A stretch of 64,000 nucleotides of DNA from Planctomycetota bacterium (GCA_012960475.1 DUBE01000035.1:1-64000), one strand, 5' to 3'; shown: positions 8,693-19,173, counted from the stretch's first letter. Program-made: numbers and translations. The notes: generated from the letters alone by a model not told the origin.

Positions 8693-9172
8693 ATGAACCG
8701 AACGATTGTTGTACTTGTGCTCAGTGTTGTCGCAAGTTTGTTGTTGCCAGAACCTGCACTCTCGCAAACATCGGCTTTGAAGTGCCCCAACACACAGGCT
8801 TCCGGCGTTCCCCTGGAGGTGGAACTCGGTGGGCTCACGCTGACGTGTGGAGGGTCAATTATCATCGATGGACTTACCATCTCCGCAGGAACCAATTGTG
8901 CCCAGTTGATTATAATTACGCCGGCTCATCAGATTTGCCAGGGCGTACCACTTTCTGGATCCAAATGCGTGCCCCAGGTCGACATGAAAATCCTGGTACA
9001 CCACTATGAGTGCCGAGCGGAGTATTGGCTGCTGGGGATTTTTGGAGCATCTATTCGCTGCACTCCTGCTCTTATCAATGGGGAACCCCATGTTTCTGAA
9101 GGAGGCTTTGTGGAGGATTTTCAGACCAAGATCTGCAAGCCGGATCCCGTTTCGGGGGGCTCGTCCGGCTAG
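8693..9172 (+). CDS. Small cysteine-rich secreted protein
   Basis: A 159-residue protein with a textbook signal peptide (residues 1-24, cleavage after PALS) and eight cysteines in the mature part (KCPN, TCGG, NCAQ, ICQG, KCVP, ECRA, RCTP, ICKP). The even number fits four disulfide bonds in an exported domain. It has the best ribosome binding site in the window: AAGGAGG at 8680-8686, six bases before the ATG, so high expression is likely. The C-terminus ends in a Gly/Ser-rich tail. I recognise no family. A terminator-like inverted repeat lies 17 bases after the stop. Confidence 0.75.
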   Translation: MNRTIVVLVLSVVASLLLPEPALSQTSALKCPNTQASGVPLEVELGGLTLTCGGSIIIDGLTISAGTNCAQLIIITPAHQICQGVPLSGSKCVPQVDMKILVHHYECRAEYWLLGIFGASIRCTPALINGEPHVSEGGFVEDFQTKICKPDPVSGGSSG

Positions 9173-9188
9173 ATGGGCTTGGATTTCG

Positions 9189-9234
9189 CACCCGGCGCAC
9201 TCGTTTGACCTATCAGGTAGCGGAGCGCCGGGTG
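9189..9234. terminator. Hairpin between convergent genes
   Basis: A perfect 10-base inverted repeat (9189-9198 with 9225-9234, CACCCGGCGC against its complement) that extends by a few more pairs outward. It lies just after the stop of the Cys-rich protein and in the gap before the 3' end of the leftward PSD1 gene. There is no long T run on either side, so it is a terminator by position and stem strength. Part of the stem, CCCGGCGCACT, recurs at 9301-9311. Confidence 0.55.
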
Positions 9235-9377
9235 TGAGCATGTGCGCGGGAGCTTGTCAGGGGCGGTATCGCCCTTGTGCCCGGTTGTCCTCTTCTACTG
9301 CCCGGCGCACTGATGGCTGTGACTGCCGTCAGTGGCCAGTTGTGCAGTATTGGAAGTTGGGCGATGCGGTCTTCCTG

Positions 9378-12300
9378 TCAATGGTTGAACAGGAAACCTG
9401 GGCTGGTGGCCAGGGCCCAGGCCAGATCGCGCGCGCTTGCCAGGCGGATCTGAGCTGCCATGGTTGGTGTGGCCTTCAACAATGCGCGGTGGAGAAGTTC
9501 CAGCTGCTCCTCGCTGCGTGCTTCGGGATCGGTCAACAGGCTGATCTCGGTCTCATGGGTCAGTCCGAGGTGGCGTACAGGGCGAGGTACACGTGTGACG
9601 GAGAGACGGCCGTGCCCAAGGGTGTGCCGCGTCCCGTATGGCTGCTTCAAGGTGACCACCAGGAGAATGCCATCCTCCTGTCCGAAGTCCTCGGCCGCCT
9701 CAAACACCGCTACATGGCGCTTGCCGAATTCTGGCGTGATGGCCCAGCCGGTGGCGGGGTTCCCATCAATGGCCGCAGCCACGGGCCACTTGGCCTGGGA
9801 GAAATCGGCGGTTGCAGCACTCAGTTGTATGCGTCGTGCCGCGAGGATGTCGAGCTTGGGGATGGCCACTACCTCGATCTCGCCCAATACGAAGTTTCCA
9901 TTTTCGGCCTGGCCGGGTCCTCCGGCAACCAGGGACTCAAGGGGCAGCGCCTCCAAGCGCAATCCGGTGAAACCGGTACCCTGAAGATCCAGTGTGAAGG
10001 TCACTTGCTCCTTGTCGGGTGAGTCGCCAGTTGCCTTGAAGCTGCCGTCCTCGGCGATTTCGTATGTGGCTTTACCTTCTGATCGGGTGGCGATAATGGG
10101 AAGTGTGATCCAAGCCTGTGCCCGCATCTTGTTCTCCCAATTGATCTGGTTCTCTGCAAGAGTCTTGATGGCACTTGGGGGCAGGGCGTCGCGGTTGGCA
10201 CGGCGCATCGGATCCAGATAGGGCTGCATCTGGACCATTTCTTCCTCGCTGGGGGGCCGACCGAGGAAGCGCAGATAGAGTTCCTCCAGCACCTTCTGGT
10301 TTGAAGGCTCGTACTTGACAAGCTCCTCAATGGCGTTGCCTTGTGCTTCGACTGCAGATGCGATGGTCGGGCCATTGACCAAGTTCAGGGCTTGTCCAAG
10401 GGAGAGCGTGTTGGAGCGTTCACACTCGCAGATGCTCTCGCGGGGTGGCCTGCCAAATAGATCCAAGAACCCATCAGACGTCTTGGTCGAAGAGTCCGGG
10501 AGTTGGGCCGCCAGGGTTCCGGGCCTTTGGCCAGCCAGATCAGGCGTGGCACCGGTGGCTTGATAAATTGCGTCGAATAGCACTTCCGCGGGCAGCCGTC
10601 GGGCTTTGGCGTGGGAGTAGTTGTTGTGGTCGTCGGCGTTCCACTCGTTGGTCCTGGTGCTGAGTTGATAGGTCCTCGACTGACAAATCAGACGCAGCAT
10701 GTGGCGCACATCAAATCCGCTGTCCGTGAATTCCTTGGTCAAACGTTTGAGGAGTTCTGGATTGGTGGGCGGGTTGCCAGCACGCATATCGTCAATGGGC
10801 TCAATCAGGCCAGTGCCCGTTAGATATGCCCACAGCCGGTTGGTGTAGTTCCGAGCGAAGTAGTGGTTCTCGCTGGCGGTGAGCCAGGCGGCGAACTGTT
10901 CGCGGCGGGGTGCCTTTTCGTCTGCCATGCCCGCGTGTTCAAATGGAAAGGAGAGGGTTGCAGTCTGGCCGGTGCGCTGGTGTGTGACTTCTCCCTGGTT
11001 GCCGTCGTCAATGTTCTCGTCCGGATCGTGGCCATTCATGGCTGGAACGGGCTTGCGCGTAACTTGGGCCAGATATGCTGCAAGCTGCCAGTGCTGGTCC
11101 TGGGTCCAGCGTTCAAAGGGATGGTCGTGGCACTTGTTGCAGTTGAAACGAACACCAAGAAAGAGCTGCGTTACCGACTCCATGGCCTGGTCGGGCTCGC
11201 GTTGAACTCTCCAAAACGCGGTCTGGGGTTGGTCGCGTGTGGTACCCGTGGCACTGAGCAATTCGTGTACGAACGTGTCGTAAGGCGTGTTGCTTGCCAC
11301 CTGCGCCCTAATCCAATCTCGCCAGTGAGTGACTCCCTGCTTGCCGATGTACTTGGAGTTGACCTGCATGAGGTTGGCCCACCGATTGGTCCAGTGATCC
11401 ACATAGGTTGTACTGCCCAGCAAGCGATCGATGAGCTCCTTGCGCTTGGTCTGGGTGGCGCGTGCATCCATGAGGAACACTCGTGTAGCCTCGACATCCG
11501 GCAGACTTCCAGTGAGGTCGAGGTAGACCCTTCGATGGAACTCGGCATCAGTGCACAGTTCGCCCGGTTGACTTCTCAAGGTCTTGAGCTTTTCGTGTAC
11601 CAGGGTGTCAATCCAGTTGAAGGCAGGAGTCTCCGCATATGTCCAAGCGCTCCGATCGCCCATGACTACAAGGCGTGCGGCTGTATAGTTGCCTTCATAG
11701 CGTACGAGAATGGCTGTTTCACCACGGCGCACGGCTGTGCCGAGTCCACGCTTGTCCATTGTCAGGACTTCGGTGTCACCGGTCTCTACGAAGGCCTGCG
11801 CTGTTACGTCGCGCGATGTGCCGTCCGAGAATGTAGCCAGCACCGCAAATTGCTGGCTCATGCCGGGTAGAGGGATGGTGGCTTCTTCGGGGACGACTCG
11901 CAGCGCCACGGGGCGTGGATCGGTCTCCACCAATTTGGTTCCCTGCTCAATCCAGGAGAGCAGCAGGTTGTAGGGGACTGACTCGGGGTCGAGCACTTGA
12001 CCGCCTTCATGGGGCACGTGGGAAGTCGACTTGGTCAGGAAAAGGCTGGCGCTTGGGGAAACCCGGTCCACACGGCGGCCAGCCAGGTCGCTGGTAAGGG
12101 CCAGGTGATCTGCAATAGGGTCATAGCCGCGCAGGGAGAGCTTGAACCCGTTCTTGCCCTGGGCCGTACCGTGGCAGGTTCCCGCATTGCAACCGAGGCG
12201 GCTCAAGACCGGAGCCACATCGCGCACAAAACTCACTCGCGGGGATTGGTCCAGACTCGTGACCTCGACCGGGACTTTGATTTCGGTATCGCCTTGTCGG

Positions 12301-12584
12301 AATACGAGAACCTCCTGGCCTTCGGCAAGGGGACGGATGTGCCGTCTGTCGTCGATCTGGACGAGAGTGGGCTGGGAGATCAGCGTGGCGGAGCGCGTCC
12401 AGTCCACCTGATTTCCCTCTGCACTTCTCCCAGTCAGGATCAGCTGCACGGAGTCGTAGGGTCCGGAGAGTTGAACCGCATTAGGGGAGGCGTGGAAGGT
12501 GGCCTTGTCCGGGCGATCTTCACTGGCAGTGGAGACCGTGAGCAAGAGCGTGGGCACGAGGAGCAAGAACAAGTGTGATCTCAT
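9378..12584 (-). CDS. PSD1 (DUF1549/DUF1553) heme-binding planctomycetal protein
   Basis: A 1068-residue exported protein of the planctomycete-specific cytochrome-associated family. Order: signal peptide (1-20); an Ig-like beta region (about 28-110); a heme-type motif CNAGTCH (132-138) in which two Cys are separated by four residues instead of two; a second Ig/BIG2-like domain (about 225-310); DUF1549 (about 320-530) containing the CNKCHDHP motif, which does have a CxxCH; DUF1553 (about 570-830); and a C-terminal beta region that includes TYEIAEDGSF. The role of the family is not established; it is thought to take part in electron transfer or periplasmic metabolism. It is the last gene of a three-gene leftward operon; its ATG overlaps the stop of the WD40 gene by 4 bases (12581-12584). 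Confidence 0.9.
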   Translation of the reverse strand: MRSHLFLLLVPTLLLTVSTASEDRPDKATFHASPNAVQLSGPYDSVQLILTGRSAEGNQVDWTRSATLISQPTLVQIDDRRHIRPLAEGQEVLVFRQGDTEIKVPVEVTSLDQSPRVSFVRDVAPVLSRLGCNAGTCHGTAQGKNGFKLSLRGYDPIADHLALTSDLAGRRVDRVSPSASLFLTKSTSHVPHEGGQVLDPESVPYNLLLSWIEQGTKLVETDPRPVALRVVPEEATIPLPGMSQQFAVLATFSDGTSRDVTAQAFVETGDTEVLTMDKRGLGTAVRRGETAILVRYEGNYTAARLVVMGDRSAWTYAETPAFNWIDTLVHEKLKTLRSQPGELCTDAEFHRRVYLDLTGSLPDVEATRVFLMDARATQTKRKELIDRLLGSTTYVDHWTNRWANLMQVNSKYIGKQGVTHWRDWIRAQVASNTPYDTFVHELLSATGTTRDQPQTAFWRVQREPDQAMESVTQLFLGVRFNCNKCHDHPFERWTQDQHWQLAAYLAQVTRKPVPAMNGHDPDENIDDGNQGEVTHQRTGQTATLSFPFEHAGMADEKAPRREQFAAWLTASENHYFARNYTNRLWAYLTGTGLIEPIDDMRAGNPPTNPELLKRLTKEFTDSGFDVRHMLRLICQSRTYQLSTRTNEWNADDHNNYSHAKARRLPAEVLFDAIYQATGATPDLAGQRPGTLAAQLPDSSTKTSDGFLDLFGRPPRESICECERSNTLSLGQALNLVNGPTIASAVEAQGNAIEELVKYEPSNQKVLEELYLRFLGRPPSEEEMVQMQPYLDPMRRANRDALPPSAIKTLAENQINWENKMRAQAWITLPIIATRSEGKATYEIAEDGSFKATGDSPDKEQVTFTLDLQGTGFTGLRLEALPLESLVAGGPGQAENGNFVLGEIEVVAIPKLDILAARRIQLSAATADFSQAKWPVAAAIDGNPATGWAITPEFGKRHVAVFEAAEDFGQEDGILLVVTLKQPYGTRHTLGHGRLSVTRVPRPVRHLGLTHETEISLLTDPEARSEEQLELLHRALLKATPTMAAQIRLASARDLAWALATSPGFLFNH

Positions 12585-13993
12585 TGCGTGCTCTCCTGAG
12601 TCGTGGGTGGGCCGGGCTGCTTTGCCGCCACCGGGGCGCTCGGGAACTTGCGTATGAGGGCACCGTCTTGGAGGGCGTATTCCCTCACGATCCCATCGTC
12701 ACCTGCCAGGGCCAGGCGCGTACCTGCAGCGTTCAGGCTGAGGGTGTAGACGCCAAAGGGGAATTCGTGACGCCAGACTTCAGTACCGTCCGCCGCATTG
12801 GAAATGCACACTTCCCCTCTTCTGCCCAACCCGCTCACGGCGGCTACGAGGGAGCCGTCCGGGCTCCATTCGACACCGTAAATGAGTCCATGCATGGGCG
12901 GGTAGGCCCGCAGGAGGTTGTAGTCATCCCCGATCACGCGTTTCTTTTCGCGGTGCATCTTGTATGCCCTGGGTACGCCGTCAGCGCCGCCTACCAGGAG
13001 TTCATCACGATCAGGGTGCCTCCGCACACTCATCAGTCCCCCTTTCACCGCACCCGGCGTGATGCTTGTGATGTTGTCGATGAATTGTTCCGTGGCGACC
13101 TCCACCAGCTTGAGGGACCGGTCCCGGCTGACTGAAACGAGAAACTTGCCATCCAGGGACCAGGCCGTGCCGAGGACCCAGTCTTCGTGGGTGGCCTGGT
13201 AGAGCACCTGCTTGCCCGTCTTGGCCTCTACCACACGCAGGCTCCTGTCCGAGCACCCAAAAGCGATGCGTGATCCGTCTGGAGACCAACTCAGGCCACG
13301 AAGCGTGTCGAAGGTGGCCCGTATGGAAAGGGTCAATTTCTGGCTGTGTACGTCCCACAGCTGAAGTTCGCCTTCCATGCCAGGCGTCCCGCAACCCACA
13401 GCCAGGTGCGTCCCGTCGGGTGAGAAAGAGAGTGATTCGATTCGTGGAGACAGACCGACAAGGCGCGCGAGGGGCAGCCCCTCCTTGTCTTGCGCTGGAT
13501 AAAGCAGGACTTCGTGCCAGCCCGCCACAGCCAGCATTGATCCGTTCGGAGAGTAGACCGCACTCGTCACTACAGGTAGGCAGGGGTAGATCGGTGGATG
13601 CTTGGAATCGACCAATGGGCCGGGCCTGGCCGTCGAGTCATCCACTGCACCCTCTGCAATCCAGCGACGAAGGAGGTCGATCTCTTCGGCCGACAAGGGC
13701 TCGGCGTCTTTGGGCATCTCCGGCGGCTCATCATCGAAGGGCAGGGCCAACTCAAGCAGCAGGCTCTCTTCGGGCTTGCCGGGAATGATCACCGGGTCCT
13801 CGGATCTCATCATGGTCTCGTAACGCGTCAGGTCCAACTTCCCCTTGGCCTTGGCCGGCTGGTGGCAGCCATGGCAACTGGCTCGAAGCAGGGGAACTAC
13901 GTCGCGCTCGAAGCTGACCTGCTCCTGCCCCGTTTCCTGGGCAAGCAATGGTGCTGGGTTCAACAGACCTATGAGCAACAGGGTCAGGCTCAT
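12581..13993 (-). CDS. PSCyt1-type cytochrome with WD40 propeller
   Basis: A 470-residue exported protein. After a signal peptide (1-18) comes a short cytochrome-like domain with CHGCH at 40-44, then the conserved region around [12 protein letters not shown] and PPEMPKD typical of PSCyt1. Residues about 130-460 form WD40-type repeats, seen as repeated F/WSPDGS/T blocks ([24 protein letters not shown]). This fusion and its neighbours are a signature of Planctomycetes. The gene is locked to both neighbours by ATGA overlaps (13990-13993 upstream, 12581-12584 downstream). Binding partner or substrate cannot be read from sequence; the propeller probably provides a protein-protein surface for the heme proteins. 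Confidence 0.9.
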   Translation of the reverse strand: MSLTLLLIGLLNPAPLLAQETGQEQVSFERDVVPLLRASCHGCHQPAKAKGKLDLTRYETMMRSEDPVIIPGKPEESLLLELALPFDDEPPEMPKDAEPLSAEEIDLLRRWIAEGAVDDSTARPGPLVDSKHPPIYPCLPVVTSAVYSPNGSMLAVAGWHEVLLYPAQDKEGLPLARLVGLSPRIESLSFSPDGTHLAVGCGTPGMEGELQLWDVHSQKLTLSIRATFDTLRGLSWSPDGSRIAFGCSDRSLRVVEAKTGKQVLYQATHEDWVLGTAWSLDGKFLVSVSRDRSLKLVEVATEQFIDNITSITPGAVKGGLMSVRRHPDRDELLVGGADGVPRAYKMHREKKRVIGDDYNLLRAYPPMHGLIYGVEWSPDGSLVAAVSGLGRRGEVCISNAADGTEVWRHEFPFGVYTLSLNAAGTRLALAGDDGIVREYALQDGALIRKFPSAPVAAKQPGPPTTQESTQ

Positions 13994-15417
13994 CGGACGA
14001 AGAGGTCCGTTACGGGTTCGCCGGTCACGAGTTCTCGGGGTTGGAGGAGGTGATTCAAGACCATGGTGTGCGGGTCGATGCCCAGAGCGTGGTAGATCGT
14101 CGCCAGGAGGTCCGTGGGGTGCACCGGATCGCGCAGAGGTGCTGATCCCGTGGAATCCGACTCCCCGTGTATGTGTCCGCGCTTGATTCCGGCTCCTGCC
14201 ACTGCCGCGGTGAAGCAGTAAGGCCAGTGGTCGCGCCCATCAGGGTCATTGTCGTTGCCCGAGGTGGACAGGCCTTTCTTGGGGCTGCGTCCGAACTCGC
14301 CAATGGCGACCACCAGATTCTCTTCAAGAAGGCCGCGATCATCCATGTCTTCGATCAGAGTGGCAAACCCCGGGTCGAATCGCGGGGCGGAGTCATTCTT
14401 CATGCGCTTGAACAAGTCCTTGTGCACATCCCATGAGTGGCGATCAGAGTTGGCCGGCTTGGGCCAATTGACTTGTACGAAGCGTGTGCCAGCCTCGATA
14501 AACCGACGGGCCATCAGGCAGGACTGTCCAAATGTCGTGCGACCGTACCGATCCCGTAGGGCATCGGGCTCCTTGCTGAGATCAAACGCATCTCGGGCTC
14601 GGCCTGAGAGAATCAGCCCCAGGGCCTGTTCAAAATACTCATCCAGGCTCATGTCTTCGATGGCCTTCTGCAGATGCGGGGTCGCCGCGCTGATCTGATT
14701 GCGAAGATCTGCACGCCGTCCGAGGCGCTGGACAGAGAGCTCCGGGCGCAGGCTCAGAGCTGCCGCCTGAATACGGTCCATCTTGGACTCGTTGAAGTCG
14801 TCCCCCGCAGGGTAGAGGGTGTAGGGATCGTGAGCGCGGCCCAGGAAACCTGCGTCGCCGGCCTTGCCGATGACATTCGACTCCTGAAGAGGCCGTGGCA
14901 TCATCACAAAGGGCAGCATGGCCTTCTCAGGCGGTTTCATGCGGGCGATATTGGCCCCCAGGTTGGGGAAGTCCTTGGGAGAGGGGGGGTCGAGCTGCCC
15001 CGATGGGCTGACCTTGTCGGCGGTGTAGCCGGTCAGCATCTGGTAGTGGGCGGCCGTGTGGTTGAACAGACCAATGGGCGAGTAGCTCATGGACCGGATG
15101 AATGTCAGCCGGTCGGTCACTTCCGCTATTCGAGGCAGCAGCTCAGTGACTTCCATTCCATCCACCTTGGAGCGAATCGTCTTGAATGGGCTGCGTACGG
15201 AGTCGGGTACATTCTCCTTCGGATCCCACAGGTCCAGGTGGCTCGGGCCGCCCTGGAGAAAGATAAGGATCACACCCTTGGCACGGCCCCAGCCGGGCCC
15301 GCCGTTGCGAGGCGTGGCCCAGGCCTGGGCTCGAAGGGCGTCAGCCAGAGAAAGTCCGAGTAACGAACTTCCTCCAACCCGCAGGAGTTCGCGCCGTGTG
15401 GATTGGGAGGGCGGCAA
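13990..15417 (-). CDS. DUF1501 protein, Tat-exported sulfatase-fold family
   Basis: A 475-residue DUF1501 protein, first gene of the leftward trio. The N-terminus has a twin-arginine signal ([10 protein letters not shown] followed by a hydrophobic stretch), so it is exported folded, often meaning with a bound metal. Family landmarks are [14 protein letters not shown] near residue 50, [18 protein letters not shown] in the C-terminal third, and a final LPRELVTG-like segment. DUF1501 belongs to the alkaline phosphatase/sulfatase fold group but its activity is unknown. Downstream genes overlap by 4 bases each, so the three products are made together and probably act together on the outer side of the membrane. 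Confidence 0.9.
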   Translation of the reverse strand: MPPSQSTRRELLRVGGSSLLGLSLADALRAQAWATPRNGGPGWGRAKGVILIFLQGGPSHLDLWDPKENVPDSVRSPFKTIRSKVDGMEVTELLPRIAEVTDRLTFIRSMSYSPIGLFNHTAAHYQMLTGYTADKVSPSGQLDPPSPKDFPNLGANIARMKPPEKAMLPFVMMPRPLQESNVIGKAGDAGFLGRAHDPYTLYPAGDDFNESKMDRIQAAALSLRPELSVQRLGRRADLRNQISAATPHLQKAIEDMSLDEYFEQALGLILSGRARDAFDLSKEPDALRDRYGRTTFGQSCLMARRFIEAGTRFVQVNWPKPANSDRHSWDVHKDLFKRMKNDSAPRFDPGFATLIEDMDDRGLLEENLVVAIGEFGRSPKKGLSTSGNDNDPDGRDHWPYCFTAAVAGAGIKRGHIHGESDSTGSAPLRDPVHPTDLLATIYHALGIDPHTMVLNHLLQPRELVTGEPVTDLFVR

Positions 15418-15668
15418 GGCAGAGGATCTCAGAGAGGATGAATGTCCTCTTAGTCTAGGGCACTCTTGGAGTCTGTGCGGGCGTATTTGAGTGATGTCCT
15501 TCGAGTCTTACAAAGGGACGCATTTGAGGGGTGGTGATACCCTCCTTGGGTCACCAAGGTCTATGCACAGGATCCAATCCTGAACCGCCTCTGACAGGAC
15601 AACGCGCACGAACTCGGTTCCATCATCTTGAATCCGGGGTGGATTGACGACCCAGACTTGCGGTCAGC

Positions 15669-16484
15669 TCAGGATCCCAGTGCGCCGCTGACGGCGATTG
15701 CTGCCAGCACCTGGCCTTGCAGCGCGGGAGGGCAGACCACCAACTCATGGTTATGTGGATCCTCGCGGTTGTAGAGATGAGCTTCCCCCCGCAACTTGGA
15801 TACATGCCAACCCAGCGAACGAGCGATGCACTCGGGCGCGCAGGTGTCCCATTCCTTGAGACCTATCTGGTGTACATAGAGATCGGCTTCGCCGGTCAGC
15901 AGCATGCAGACCTTGTTGCCGACGCTGCCTGCTGGAATCAGGTCGGCATTCATTTCCTCAGCAAAGCGTTCGACCCACTCGGGAGTATGGCTGCGGCTGA
16001 CGGCGACCCTCAGGCGCTCGGCGGAGGAATCGCTGCCGTGGCGCAGCACCACTCCTTCGTCCCGGGCCGTGCCTTCCAGTCCGCTGCGTTCCTCACCCGG
16101 GGCGCAGACGCCCCAGAGCAACCTTCCCTGCGTGGGCAGGGATACGGCCCCCAGTACGGGTTGGCCATCGATGGCAAGGGCCACATGCACCGCCCAGTCA
16201 TGGCGTCCGGCGGAGTATTCCTTGGTGCCATCCAAAGGGTCTACGATCCAGGCTCGGGAACAGGTCGTGCGGTCCGTATCGCTGATTGTTTCCTCGGAAA
16301 GCAGGCCGTCTTCTGGATAGCGGCCCAGAATCAGGCCCTGCAGGTATCCATCCGCAGCCTGATCGCCCACATCACCCATAATCTTGCCCTCCCAGCGTCC
16401 GCATTGGCGCAGACGGTCGAGGCGCTCACCGGCTTTGGTTGCAGCGAGCAGGGCGAAGGCTAGGTCCGTTTCGTGGGCGGTCAT
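15669..16484 (-). CDS. cysQ: 3'(2'),5'-bisphosphate nucleotidase, CysQ-like
   Basis: A 271-residue member of the inositol monophosphatase/FBPase superfamily. Metal-binding motifs are present in order: SEE (63-65), DPLDGTKEYS (82-91) and EWDTCAPE near 225. The KEY after DPLDGT and the EWDT form fit the CysQ branch, which removes the 3' phosphate from PAP made during sulfate assimilation and sulfation. The ATG at 16484 is chosen over an upstream in-frame start because it overlaps the stop of the rhodanese gene by 4 bases (16481-16484). The pairing with a rhodanese supports a sulfur-related role. An inositol monophosphatase activity cannot be excluded. Confidence 0.85.
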   Translation of the reverse strand: MTAHETDLAFALLAATKAGERLDRLRQCGRWEGKIMGDVGDQAADGYLQGLILGRYPEDGLLSEETISDTDRTTCSRAWIVDPLDGTKEYSAGRHDWAVHVALAIDGQPVLGAVSLPTQGRLLWGVCAPGEERSGLEGTARDEGVVLRHGSDSSAERLRVAVSRSHTPEWVERFAEEMNADLIPAGSVGNKVCMLLTGEADLYVHQIGLKEWDTCAPECIARSLGWHVSKLRGEAHLYNREDPHNHELVVCPPALQGQVLAAIAVSGALGS

Positions 16485-17029
16485 GGGGCTGATGGTGTTT
16501 GACTGGTCTGGGGCCAGGAAGGAAATCCTGCGGCCAGATTGGAGACTTCTTCGAACCCCTCTTGGCAAAGGAACTCGCAGGCTTCGGCAGAGCGTACCCC
16601 TGCCGCACAGTAGACGAGAAGGGGCTGGTCGCGGGGGAGCTCAGAGATGCGGCTCTCGAGGGCGTCGAGGGGAATGTGCAGGGCTCCTGGGATCATTCCC
16701 GAGCGGACCTCCGACTGGCTGCGCACATCGAGTGGTGTGGTGCCGTTGACTACCCGCCGGGCGGCCTCATCTCCCTCCAGATCCTCCCACAGGCGTTGCT
16801 CAAGGATCATCTCAGGTGTCATGGGTTTGCCCGAGGCGAGGCGGGTCAGTGATCGGGCTTGAAACTCCCGATCCTGTTGCCACTGTTGGTCCTGATTGGC
16901 AAGGCGCCGACGCAGGTCATTGGCTTCGGCCTGTACTTCCTGGCGCGCTCCGCTGGCCCGCAGGAGGGCGAGCAGGGCCAGTGCAAGGGCGATTCCAGCG
17001 AGCAAGAGGGCGATCGTGGGGGTCGTCAT
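16481..17029 (-). CDS. Membrane-anchored rhodanese-like protein
   Basis: A 182-residue protein with an N-terminal membrane segment (residues 5-24), a charged coiled-coil linker (about 28-60) and one rhodanese domain (about 85-178). The active-site loop CAAGVRS places the catalytic Cys at 141 and the phosphate/sulfur-binding Arg at 146, so it should be active as a persulfide carrier or sulfurtransferase. It precedes cysQ in the same transcript. The gap to the divergent korA gene (17030-17316) holds a T-rich stretch around 17092-17119 that could contain promoters for both. Confidence 0.85.
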   Translation of the reverse strand: MTTPTIALLLAGIALALALLALLRASGARQEVQAEANDLRRRLANQDQQWQQDREFQARSLTRLASGKPMTPEMILEQRLWEDLEGDEAARRVVNGTTPLDVRSQSEVRSGMIPGALHIPLDALESRISELPRDQPLLVYCAAGVRSAEACEFLCQEGFEEVSNLAAGFPSWPQTSQTPSAP

Positions 17030-17316
17030 GGGCTTTCATCCTAGAAAGGACAGATGCTCAAGAGGAGTGCCTTGTGGCTTCGTGGCGCGCATTGAATTTT
17101 TCTTTTTTGGTCCTAAGTGAGAAGCCCGGCAGACTTTCTTCTAATCGCCGGTCCCGAGCGGGCCAAAGGGGGGTAATCTGTGCGGCGAAAATACGCCTTT
17201 GGGGTGGTGTGCTCTCCCGAGAATCTGCATCGAGGGGCGGCTATCTGGCCCATTTGATACTCCCACGAGACCCCACAAAGAATCTCTGGCCACGGCCAGA
17301 TTCCAAGTTGTCAATC

Positions 17317-19173
17317 ATGACTACAACTGAAACCCCCGGTGCCGACTTGCCCCTTCAACAGTTGGAGCGAGTCGTCATCCGATTCGCCGGAGACTCCGGC
17401 GATGGGATGCAAATCACCGGCAACCAGTTCACCCAGACCAGCGCTGTTTTTGGCAATGATCTGGCAACTCTTCCGGATTTCCCAGCTGAGATTCGCGCAC
17501 CAGCGGGAACCCGGCCCGGCGTGTCGGGCTTTCAGCTGCAATTCAGTTCCAAGGACATTCACACTCCCGGTGATGCGCCGGATGTGTTGGTGGCCATGAA
17601 CCCGGCGGCCTTGGTAGTCAACCTTGGGGCGCTCAAGGCTGGTGGAACCCTTGTGGTCAATACTGGAGCCTTCAAGGCGAACGACCTCAAGAAGGCCAAG
17701 CTGGACAGCAACCCGCTGGAGGACGGTACTCTTGATGGCTACCGTGTGATTTCCGTGGACATCAACGTGCGTGTGCTCGATGCGCTGGTTGATTCAACCC
17801 TGTCGACCAAGGACAAGTCGCGTTGCAAGAACTTCTACACCCTGGGCATGATGTACTGGCTTTACAGCCGTCCTTTGGATCCAACCGTCAACTGGCTGAA
17901 GGTCAAGTTCAAGAGTCGTCCAGAATTGATTGAGGCCAATGAGCTTGCGCTGAGAGCCGGCTACAACGCAGGCGACATTCATGAGATGTTCCAGGGACAG
18001 TACGAGGTCCCCAAGACCGAGGAACTGCCTGCGGGAACCTACCGCAACATGATGGGCAACGATGCGATCGCCATGGGTCTCGTGGCTGGCGCCCAGTTGG
18101 CCGGATTGCAACCCGTGTTGGGGTCCTACCCCATTACTCCCGCATCGACCATTCTTGAGTCATTGGCTTCTTACAAGCACCATGGTGTGGTCACCATGCA
18201 GATGGAAGACGAAATCGCGGCGATTTGTTCGGCGATTGGGGCCTCCTTTTCAGGGTCCTTGGGGATCACCACTACTTCGGGACCGGGCATGGCCCTAAAA
18301 ACCGAGGCCATGGGTTTGGCTATTTCAACAGAGTTGCCTTTGGTGATCGTCAATATCCAACGGGCCGGACCTTCAACTGGAATGCCAACCAAAGTGGAGC
18401 AATCCGACTTGCTGCAAGCGATTTTCGGTCGCAATGGTGATGCCCCGATTCCCGTGATCAGTTGCTCTCGCCCTTCGGATGCTTTCGAGCTGACAATTGA
18501 TGCTGTTCGGATTGCTGTGCAGTACATGACCCCTGTGATTATCTTGAGCGACAACTTCATCGCCAATGGAGCTGAACCATGGCGTTTGCCGGATCTCAAG
18601 GACATCAAGCCTTTTCCGGTTCAGTTTGCGGAAGATCCCGAGAATCATCAGACCTTTGCACGGGATGAGAAGGGCTCGCGGGCCTGGGCCAGACCCGGTA
18701 CACCGGGGATGGAATTCCGGATCGGGGGTTTGGAAAAGGACATCGATGGAAATGTCTCCTATGACCCTGAGAATCACCAGGCCATGACCGATCAGCGTCA
18801 CAACAAGATCGCAGCGATTGCGCAGACAATTCCCACGCCAGCTGTGGATGGGCCAGACAGCGGTGACTTGCTGGTCTTGGGCTGGGGTTCCACGGTGGGT
18901 ATCTTGACTCAGGCGGTGGAGACCGCTCGTGAACACGGTTTACCTGTAAGTCGTATGCACCTGACTCACATCTGGCCCTTGCCCAAGGGCCTCGAAGAGA
19001 TCTTCAGCAACTTCAAGGCGATTCTCGTTCCTGAGATGAACATGGGGCAATTGACTCGTGTTCTGCGTGGCGAAATGCCCCATCACAACTTCATTCCCCA
19101 CAACAAGGTCACCGGCCAACCATTCCTCACTACCGAGGTCACCGCCAAGATCGAGAACATCCTCAAGGGTTGA
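17317..19173 (+). CDS. korA: 2-oxoacid:ferredoxin oxidoreductase, fused gamma-alpha subunit
   Basis: A 618-residue subunit of the 2-oxoglutarate (or related 2-oxoacid):ferredoxin oxidoreductase, which converts a 2-oxoacid and CoA to acyl-CoA, CO2 and reduced ferredoxin. The gamma domain comes first (FAGDSGDGMQITG, residues about 23-35), followed by the alpha pyrimidine-binding domain (SYPITPAS, about 270) and the C-terminal domain (WGSTVGILTQAV). The ATG at 17317 begins MTTTETPG just before the conserved domain; the frame is open much further upstream but that part has no family resemblance. A possible -35/-10 pair (TTGAAT 17092, TAAGTG 17114) is weak. korB follows 3 bases after the stop. 2-oxoglutarate specificity is inferred from the gamma-alpha order. 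Confidence 0.92.
   Translation: MTTTETPGADLPLQQLERVVIRFAGDSGDGMQITGNQFTQTSAVFGNDLATLPDFPAEIRAPAGTRPGVSGFQLQFSSKDIHTPGDAPDVLVAMNPAALVVNLGALKAGGTLVVNTGAFKANDLKKAKLDSNPLEDGTLDGYRVISVDINVRVLDALVDSTLSTKDKSRCKNFYTLGMMYWLYSRPLDPTVNWLKVKFKSRPELIEANELALRAGYNAGDIHEMFQGQYEVPKTEELPAGTYRNMMGNDAIAMGLVAGAQLAGLQPVLGSYPITPASTILESLASYKHHGVVTMQMEDEIAAICSAIGASFSGSLGITTTSGPGMALKTEAMGLAISTELPLVIVNIQRAGPSTGMPTKVEQSDLLQAIFGRNGDAPIPVISCSRPSDAFELTIDAVRIAVQYMTPVIILSDNFIANGAEPWRLPDLKDIKPFPVQFAEDPENHQTFARDEKGSRAWARPGTPGMEFRIGGLEKDIDGNVSYDPENHQAMTDQRHNKIAAIAQTIPTPAVDGPDSGDLLVLGWGSTVGILTQAVETAREHGLPVSRMHLTHIWPLPKGLEEIFSNFKAILVPEMNMGQLTRVLRGEMPHHNFIPHNKVTGQPFLTTEVTAKIENILKG

Noticed and set aside
9006-10022. A 338-codon plus-strand frame spanning the end of the Cys-rich gene and the 3' part of the PSD1 gene
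   Set aside because: It overlaps two well-supported genes and the intervening hairpin and has no recognisable domain.
10863-11870. A 335-codon plus-strand frame
   Set aside because: Antisense to the DUF1549/DUF1553 coding sequence, which has strong motif support.
16816-17316. An N-terminal extension of korA by 167 codons
   Set aside because: The extension overlaps the rhodanese gene on the other strand, lacks family similarity, and the ATG at 17317 gives the normal N-terminus.
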